NCBI GenBank assembly: GCA_027320785.1
Contig: DAHVKR010000011.1
Location: forward strand, 1 to 12,000
Source of the DNA: Bdellovibrionales bacterium
Lineage (GTDB): Bacteria > Bdellovibrionota > Bdellovibrionia > Bdellovibrionales > Bdellovibrionaceae
Direction of reading: 5' to 3'
DNA length: 12,000 nt
Shown: in pieces, positions 7,322 through 12,000 of the stretch
How positions within the stretch are numbered: position 1 is the first letter of the stretch
Layout: each line of letters starts with the position of its first letter
The notes under the pieces: generated by a model
Database searches by the model: none
What the model saw: the letters and a program-made list of their open reading frames with translations, nothing else
What the model was told of the DNA's origin: nothing
Position numbers and translations under genes: made by a program

Positions 7322-8419
7322 CTAAAAAGACTGTGCATAGCACTGATAATGCACTTGAGTCATTCCTGCAGGCAATGGCTGAGCCAACTTGATGGTTAAA
7401 CCATCCACTGTAAAATCTTGAATATCATCAACTCCACTTTGAATTTTAACGGAGTTTTCTACTGGCAAACAGTCTAGTTGGATTTCGCGAATTTGCTGAC
7501 TGACTTTCTGTCCAATCATCTTCAATTGTTGAGAATAATCTTTTTGGCAAACATCACCAATCACTCCGCCTGTTTTTTCTGATAACCAAGCATAGCTCCG
7601 TCCATAGGCTTCGTTATCATCTTTTTTCAAACAAACCTCATCACCCTCTTTCACAATAATGGAGTGAAAGAAGAAAGGCTTAGAAGGATAATTGGATTGA
7701 ATATATTTAAGTAAATCACTGGGGTTATTGCGAATTTCAGCTTTTCCTTTAGCAGGTGTTTCATCAGAATCTGTCACCACCACAACATTGAATGAAGCAT
7801 TGGGACGCAACCAATCTGGATGTCTTTCTAAAGCACGGTAAGTGGCTTTAATTCCTTGTTCATTCGGACTTCCTTCACGAGAAGGTCTTTGGATAGTCGC
7901 TGCGAATGCTTTTTTTACAACTTCAGGATCCATATCTGAAGTTAAAGAAGTTGTATCCGTGAGACCTGCAAACTCAAGAAAACGACCATCTTTTTTAGGA
8001 GCATCTTGGGATACATCAGTAGTTACAATGCTTAATTTCCAGTCCAAACCTTTCATTTCGTCCATAAGACTCGAAAATCTCTCGGCCATATTGGCTTGTT
8101 CAAATCTCATAGAGGCTGAATTATCCACGACAACGAGAACATCAGCTTGGTTGTATTCTTGAACTTCAATGCTCTTCACTTTATCCACAACTGGGATATC
8201 GGCAACGCTTTGTTGTGCCGTAGGTTTTACTGAACCCTGAGACTCTTCATAGGCTCCTTGAATACTACCCGGTTGTCCACAACCAGATAGAAACACGCCT
8301 AAGACAATCGTCAACATACAAAGTGCGAGAAACTGATTGAGCAATTCAAACTTCTCAATCTGCTCAAATGTTGATGAACTTTTAATAGATTCGAAACCCT
8401 TATTCCCCTGTGTCCCCAT
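7322..8419 (-). CDS. von Willebrand factor A (vWA) domain lipoprotein
   Basis: From ATG 8419 the protein has 365 residues. A long N-terminal region leads to a hydrophobic stretch and lipobox VFLSGC with lipid Cys47; Gly at +2 favours the outer membrane. After a polar linker, residues about 93-315 form a vWA domain. Its MIDAS is intact: DNSAS (Asp99, Ser101, Ser103), a Thr in GIKATYRAL, and VVVVTDSDE (Asp217). Such domains bind Mg2+ or Mn2+ and usually mediate protein-protein contact. Four further cysteines (263, 291, 317, 360) suggest two disulfides in the mature protein. The last 45 residues look like a small beta domain. Start: ATG 8419 has GGGGGGA 3 nt upstream, whereas the in-frame ATG at 8431 has no Shine-Dalgarno, so I prefer 8419. 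The 46 residues before the lipid Cys are more than typical signals have; Met35 would leave no charged n-region. Ligand unknown. Confidence 0.93.
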   Translation of the reverse strand: MGTQGNKGFESIKSSSTFEQIEKFELLNQFLALCMLTIVLGVFLSGCGQPGSIQGAYEESQGSVKPTAQQSVADIPVVDKVKSIEVQEYNQADVLVVVDNSASMRFEQANMAERFSSLMDEMKGLDWKLSIVTTDVSQDAPKKDGRFLEFAGLTDTTSLTSDMDPEVVKKAFAATIQRPSREGSPNEQGIKATYRALERHPDWLRPNASFNVVVVTDSDETPAKGKAEIRNNPSDLLKYIQSNYPSKPFFFHSIIVKEGDEVCLKKDDNEAYGRSYAWLSEKTGGVIGDVCQKDYSQQLKMIGQKVSQQIREIQLDCLPVENSVKIQSGVDDIQDFTVDGLTIKLAQPLPAGMTQVHYQCYAQSF

Positions 8420-8422
8420 AAT

Positions 8423-8429
8423 TCCCCCC
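8423..8429 (-). promoter_or_regulatory. Ribosome binding site deciding the vWA lipoprotein start
   Basis: GGGGGGA lies 3 nt before ATG 8419. The upstream in-frame ATG at 8431 begins directly before this run and has only AT-rich sequence ahead of it. The purine run therefore favours the shorter 365-residue product. Confidence 0.5.
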
Positions 8430-8440
8430 ATTTAAGATTT

Positions 8441-8668
8441 ATGGCTGGCCCCACAATTAACACAGCTTCTAAAAAAAACGAGAGGCAAACTTTGTCAGAT
8501 CAATTGAAAAAAGCACAAAGCCTTAACGACAATTCAGAACGATTTGGCAGAAAAAAACTGTCAAATTTTGTTACAGTCGATGAAAAGCTTCTAAAAGAGA
8601 GCACCAACTTGCGCGAATTTTATTCCCACTCGATGGTAGCTGGAGGCTTTGATGTCACATCATAAGTG
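8441..8668 (+). CDS. Doubtful small ORF (74 aa) convergent with guaA
   Basis: This is the only plus-strand frame that fills the gap between the vWA lipoprotein gene and guaA. Its first 60 residues are hydrophilic, rich in Lys, Glu, Asn and Leu, with protein-like composition. The last residues (SHSMVAGGFDVTS) are simply the antisense reading of the conserved GuaA tail SKPPATIEWE. Similar tails are expected wherever an ORF runs into the end of guaA, so they are not evidence of a gene. The ATG has no clear Shine-Dalgarno and lies 21 bp from the divergent vWA start. I list it because the gap is otherwise unexplained; an artefact is more likely than a gene. Confidence 0.2.
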
Positions 8669-10140
8669 ATACGATTAATCCCTTTTACTTGATTTGTAAT
8701 CCGAGCTGAGACTTCTCGTAAATGGTGTAAATCAAAGTCGTACCAATCCGCTGTCATTCCATCTCGACTGGTCACAGCTCGAAGAGCTAATACCGAATCA
8801 TAGGTTCTCGAATCGCCCTGAACCCCCACAGACTGCACGGGTAAGAGAACACAGAAAGCCTGCCAAATCTCGGAGTAGAGATTATTTTCTTTAAGATAAT
8901 CGATAAATACACGATCCGCTTTTCGAAGAATTTCCAAGTTTTCAGAATTCACAGCTCCTAAAATTCGAATAGCCAGACCTGGACCTGGAAAAGGATGCCG
9001 ATAAAGAATAGGGTGAGGAACCTGAAGTTCATCACCTATTTTTCGAACTTCATCTTTGAAAAGAAATCGTACCGGTTCCAAAACCTTGAGATGCATTTTC
9101 TCTGGCAGCCCCCCCACATTATGATGGGACTTAATAGTTACACTGGTACCATGAAGACTCACAGACTCAATGACATCGGGATATAAAGTTCCCTGAGCCA
9201 ACCACGTAAAATGGGTCTTCAGTTCTTTCACTTTCTGATCAAAGACTTCAATAAATTTTTGTCCAATGATCTTTCGTTTTCTTTCAGGATCGGTAACGCC
9301 ACTCAAAGCATTTAAAAACACTTCAGAGGCATCCACTTTCACAACAGGTAAATGCAACTCAGAATAAGCTGCCATCACTTCTTCTGCTTCTCGATCTCGA
9401 AGTAATCCCGTATCTACAAAAACACACTGGAGTTGATCGGGTTTTAAAATTTTATGTAACAATGTCGCCACAACGGTAGAATCCACTCCACCACTTAAGG
9501 CACACAAAACTTTTTCACCCTCTTTGACTTGAGATCGTACAAATTGCGAAATCTCTTCCAACATTGAATTGGCATTCCATTGAGGCTGAGCCTGACACAT
9601 TTCTGCAAACTCATGGAAAATTTCTTCTCCCCGTTCGGAGTGAAAAACCTCTGGGTGAAACTGAACACCCAGCATACGATCCGACTGAATAACAGCCGGA
9701 TGATGAGAGGTCTCAGCTAAAACCTGAAACTCAGGCGGCACATGGGTGGCCACATCCCCATGACTCATCCAAACCTTTTGGATCAAGTCGCCACCCCGAA
9801 ATTTCTTCTTCCAGTTGAGAACTTTTCGTCCATACTCTCGGTAAGGGGAGGTTTCGACCTTTCCTCCCGTCTGATGAACCATCATTTGGAAACCGTAACA
9901 AATTCCCAAAAGAGGTTTTAATTTCCCTAATTCTAAAATATCACGTCTCGGAGAGTTCTCGTCATAAACAGACTGTGGGCCTCCGCTCAGTATAATACCA
10001 AAAGGATTTTTCTTTTTAATTTCATCGACTGAAATATCATAGGCTGAAATTTCTGAGTAATATCCCAAATCGCGCAAACGACGAGCAATAACCTGAGTAT
10101 ACTGAGAGCCAAAATCAAGAATGAGAAAGCCGCGAACCAT
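8620..10140 (-). CDS. guaA: GMP synthase (glutamine-hydrolysing)
   Basis: Converts XMP to GMP using ATP and glutamine, the last step of guanine nucleotide synthesis, in the cytosol. The 506-residue length is close to the family norm. The N-terminal class I glutamine amidotransferase domain (about 1-185) has GICYGFQ with nucleophile Cys81, and GVQFHPE with His162 and Glu164, completing the triad. The ATP pyrophosphatase domain follows, with P-loop SGGVDS at 216-221. The C-terminal dimerisation/XMP-binding domain contains HPFPGPGLAIR and ends in the conserved SKPPATIEWE. The gene starts 3 bp after the guaB stop. Its Shine-Dalgarno, GGAG at 10150-10153, lies inside the end of guaB, 9 nt from ATG, so the two are clearly one transcription unit. 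No obvious terminator follows the stop. All key residues I checked are intact. Confidence 0.99.
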   Translation of the reverse strand: MVRGFLILDFGSQYTQVIARRLRDLGYYSEISAYDISVDEIKKKNPFGIILSGGPQSVYDENSPRRDILELGKLKPLLGICYGFQMMVHQTGGKVETSPYREYGRKVLNWKKKFRGGDLIQKVWMSHGDVATHVPPEFQVLAETSHHPAVIQSDRMLGVQFHPEVFHSERGEEIFHEFAEMCQAQPQWNANSMLEEISQFVRSQVKEGEKVLCALSGGVDSTVVATLLHKILKPDQLQCVFVDTGLLRDREAEEVMAAYSELHLPVVKVDASEVFLNALSGVTDPERKRKIIGQKFIEVFDQKVKELKTHFTWLAQGTLYPDVIESVSLHGTSVTIKSHHNVGGLPEKMHLKVLEPVRFLFKDEVRKIGDELQVPHPILYRHPFPGPGLAIRILGAVNSENLEILRKADRVFIDYLKENNLYSEIWQAFCVLLPVQSVGVQGDSRTYDSVLALRAVTSRDGMTADWYDFDLHHLREVSARITNQVKGINRITYDVTSKPPATIEWE

Positions 10141-10143
10141 AGA

Positions 10144-11616
10144 TTAAGACTCCAGACGATAGTTAGGGGCTTCTTTTGTAATGCTCACATCATGAACATG
10201 AGATTCACGCAATCCCTGTGGGCTGATGCGCACAAATTGCGCCCGCTTTTGAAGCTCTTCAATATTAATCGCACCTAAGTATCCCATTCCTGATTTCAAT
10301 CCTCCAGCCAATTGATGCAGAATCGCTGATGCACTTCCTTTGTAGGGAACCTTACCTTCAATGCCTTCCGGCACAAGCTTATCCTCATCTAAAATATCAG
10401 CTTGAGCATAACGATCTTTTGAACCTTCTGCCATCGCACTCAGACTTCCCATACCTCGATAAACTTTATAAGTACGTCCTTGATATAAAATCGTTTCACC
10501 GGGAGCTTCGTCACTTCCGGCCAAAAGATTCCCGATCATCACAGAGTTGGCTCCCAATGCAAGTGCCTTTGCTAAATCCCCAGAATACTTGATGCCTCCA
10601 TCGGCAATAATCGTTTTCCCGAGCTTCTTGGCGGCCTTTGAGCATTCTTGAATGGCTGAGATTTGAGGCATTCCCACGCCCGCCACAACACGCGTCGTAC
10701 AGATACTACCAGGTCCTACTCCCACTTTTACCACGTCAGCCCCAACTTTTATCAAAGCCTCTGTTGCTTCCGCCGTCACCACATTCCCTGCTACAATAAT
10801 CACATCCGCATATTTTTGATGAATATACTTCACCACTTCCATCACATTTTTCGAATGACCATGAGCCGTATCGACACAGATCACATCGACTTGAGCTTGC
10901 ACTAAAGCATCAACTCTCTCGTAGGACTCAGGTCCTACGCCCACAGCGGCTGCTACTATTAAGCGACCTTTACTATCTTTTGTTGAAAAGGGATAAGCTT
11001 GAGCTTTTTCAATATCTTTAATCGTAATCAAACCCTTTAGATAACCTTGTTTGTCCACCACGGGGAGTTTTTCAATACGATGTTGCTGAAGAATCTTCTT
11101 GGCTTGAGCTAGAGTAGTTCCTTCTTCAGCTGTGACTAATTTATCTTTCGTCATCAAATTTTTAACTGGCTGATCCACATTTGTTTCAAAGCGGAGATCT
11201 CGATTCGTTAAAATACCAACAAGTTTCCCTTGCACCGTAATGGGTACTCCCGAAATGGAGTAACGAGCCATCACATCTAAAGCTTCACGAACATAATGAT
11301 CAGGTCCCAGAGTAATCGGATCCTGAATCATTCCACTTTCATATTTTTTTACTTTTTCAACTTCGAAGGCCTGTTGCTCCACTTTCATATTTTTGTGGAT
11401 AACACCCAGTCCTCCATTTTGAGCCATCACCCGTGCCAGCTTATTTTCTGTCACTGTATCCATGGCGGCCGAGATAATGGGCATATTGAGATCCAAATCC
11501 CGGGCAAAGTGACTTCGGGGCTGAACTTCACTGGGAATAATTTCCGAATACTGAGGAACTAAAAGAATATCATCAAAAGTCAAAGCGAGATGTTGTTTTA
11601 AATTTTCAAGACTCAT
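10144..11616 (-). CDS. guaB: Inosine-5'-monophosphate dehydrogenase
   Basis: Oxidises IMP to XMP with NAD+, the first committed step to GMP, in the cytosol. From ATG 11616 it has 490 residues, the standard length. The TIM-barrel core opens with [10 protein letters not shown] and [10 protein letters not shown] Bateman module of two CBS domains is inserted at about 97-205 (ISGVPITV...LTNRDLRF and [10 protein letters not shown]...ITIKDIEKA), a usual site of adenine/guanine nucleotide regulation. The catalytic loop is [11 protein letters not shown] with Cys306. The substrate and flap regions MGSLSAM and GSKDRY (Arg402, Tyr403) are intact. Start: the frame extends 17 codons upstream, but ATG 11616 has a strong GGAGG 5 nt ahead and gives the family-like N-terminus. 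This start overlaps the end of the carbonic anhydrase-like gene by 11 bp, implying translational coupling. guaA follows directly. Confidence 0.99.
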   Translation of the reverse strand: MSLENLKQHLALTFDDILLVPQYSEIIPSEVQPRSHFARDLDLNMPIISAAMDTVTENKLARVMAQNGGLGVIHKNMKVEQQAFEVEKVKKYESGMIQDPITLGPDHYVREALDVMARYSISGVPITVQGKLVGILTNRDLRFETNVDQPVKNLMTKDKLVTAEEGTTLAQAKKILQQHRIEKLPVVDKQGYLKGLITIKDIEKAQAYPFSTKDSKGRLIVAAAVGVGPESYERVDALVQAQVDVICVDTAHGHSKNVMEVVKYIHQKYADVIIVAGNVVTAEATEALIKVGADVVKVGVGPGSICTTRVVAGVGMPQISAIQECSKAAKKLGKTIIADGGIKYSGDLAKALALGANSVMIGNLLAGSDEAPGETILYQGRTYKVYRGMGSLSAMAEGSKDRYAQADILDEDKLVPEGIEGKVPYKGSASAILHQLAGGLKSGMGYLGAINIEELQKRAQFVRISPQGLRESHVHDVSITKEAPNYRLES

Positions 11617-12000
11617 TGACGCCTCCATCATTATACCAAGTTTGATAATGTTTATAATTTTCTGCACTCTGATAAAGAAAAGCCACTTCTTCAGGCTTTA
11701 AGGGACGAATCACTTTAGCTGGACGGCCTAAAATTAAAACTCCACCCGGAAATTTGGAGCCTTCTGTGACAAGACTACCAGCTCCCACAATGGATCCCTC
11801 ACCAATATGAGATCCATCCATCAAAATACTCCCCATTCCAATCAGACATTTATTTTCAATGGTGGTTCCATGTAAAACACAAGAATGCCCGACCGTGACT
11901 TGCTCTCCGACTGTGGTGGCAAATTTCTGATAGGTCCCATGAATAACCGTATTGTCTTGAATATTGCTGTCACGGCCAATCCGAATGGGCATCACATCCC
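11606..12000 (-). CDS. Gamma-class carbonic anhydrase-like hexapeptide-repeat protein (5' end outside window)
   Basis: 130 complete C-terminal codons are present; the family is usually about 170-180 residues, so roughly the first 40-50 lie beyond 12000. GTG 11995 and ATG 11992 are not the real start: the frame is open to the edge, and GDVMPIRIG is an internal family motif. Left-handed beta-helix hexapeptide repeats run through most of the visible part (IRIGRDSNIQD, VTVGHSCVLHG, IGEGSIVGAGSLV). They are followed by the C-terminal helix (LKPEEVAFLYQSAENYKHY). The three metal-binding histidines are all present: one in NTVIHG and two in GHSCVLHG with the HxxxxH spacing. Carbonic anhydrase activity is possible, but many YrdA/PaaY/CaiE-type relatives show little or none. 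The gene overlaps guaB by 11 bp. A role tied to bicarbonate supply for purine synthesis is only a guess. Confidence 0.93.
   Translation of the reverse strand, partial: DVMPIRIGRDSNIQDNTVIHGTYQKFATTVGEQVTVGHSCVLHGTTIENKCLIGMGSILMDGSHIGEGSIVGAGSLVTEGSKFPGGVLILGRPAKVIRPLKPEEVAFLYQSAENYKHYQTWYNDGGVNES
11622..11626 (-). promoter_or_regulatory. Ribosome binding site deciding the guaB start
   Basis: GGAGG lies 5 nt before ATG 11616 and within the last codons of the upstream gene. It is the strongest Shine-Dalgarno in the window. It selects this ATG over the upstream in-frame start codons, which would add 17 residues absent from typical IMP dehydrogenases. Confidence 0.75.

Noticed and set aside
8464..8596. 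Direct repeat AGCTTCTAAAA at 8464-8474 and 8586-8596
   Set aside because: Eleven bases of AT-rich sequence occurring twice in a gap, with no third copy or associated element, is plausible by chance.
8623..8665. Apparent conserved tail SHSMVAGGFDVTS of the small plus-strand ORF
   Set aside because: It is the antisense reading of the invariant GuaA C-terminus, so conservation comes from guaA and not from selection on this frame.
10329..11562. Several plus-strand open frames opposite guaB
   Set aside because: They are His/Ser-rich shadow frames antisense to a fully intact IMP dehydrogenase.

Overview
The window is a densely packed bacterial chromosome segment, roughly 40% GC by eye, with every confidently called gene on the minus strand. 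It therefore reads from right (12000) to left (1). The genes suggest a Gram-negative bacterium with an outer membrane: two lipoproteins have LSGC lipoboxes without Asp at +2, and two more proteins carry cleavable signal peptides. The mix of these envelope proteins with dnaE and guaBA recalls Bdellovibrionota (Bdellovibrio or Pseudobdellovibrio-like predators). That assignment is an impression from gene content and style; the window holds no rRNA or other phylogenetic marker that settles it.

Right part (about 8620-12000): a purine cluster in transcription order. It begins with a gamma-class carbonic anhydrase-like hexapeptide protein whose 5' end lies beyond the window. guaB (IMP dehydrogenase) overlaps its end by 11 bp, and guaA (GMP synthase) follows 3 bp after guaB. 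GuaB and GuaA catalyse the two consecutive steps IMP -> XMP -> GMP.

Middle part (about 5308-8620): a short intergenic stretch, then a von Willebrand factor A (vWA) lipoprotein with an intact MIDAS (metal-binding) motif. Next comes an unrecognised 644-residue exported protein with nine cysteines, a glycine-rich hydrophobic segment and predicted helical or coiled-coil regions. A perfect 15-bp inverted repeat with a U-rich tail lies between these two genes. It covers the start codon of the 644-residue gene, which has no Shine-Dalgarno sequence. This is the most unusual regulatory structure in the window.

Left part (1-5245): dnaE (replicative DNA polymerase III alpha subunit), then two envelope genes, each overlapping the previous one by ATGA. 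The first encodes a cysteine-free Sec-exported protein. The second encodes an outer-membrane-type lipoprotein with a CsgG/TolB-N/FlgT-middle-like appearance, and it runs off the left edge. The overlaps imply translational coupling of the replicative polymerase to an uncharacterised envelope pair.

No tRNA, rRNA, CRISPR array, insertion sequence or prophage gene was seen. I found no convincing evidence of a complete new defence or mobile system. The candidates most worth testing are the hairpin-covered start codon, the dnaE-coupled envelope pair, and the vWA lipoprotein/644-residue protein pair.
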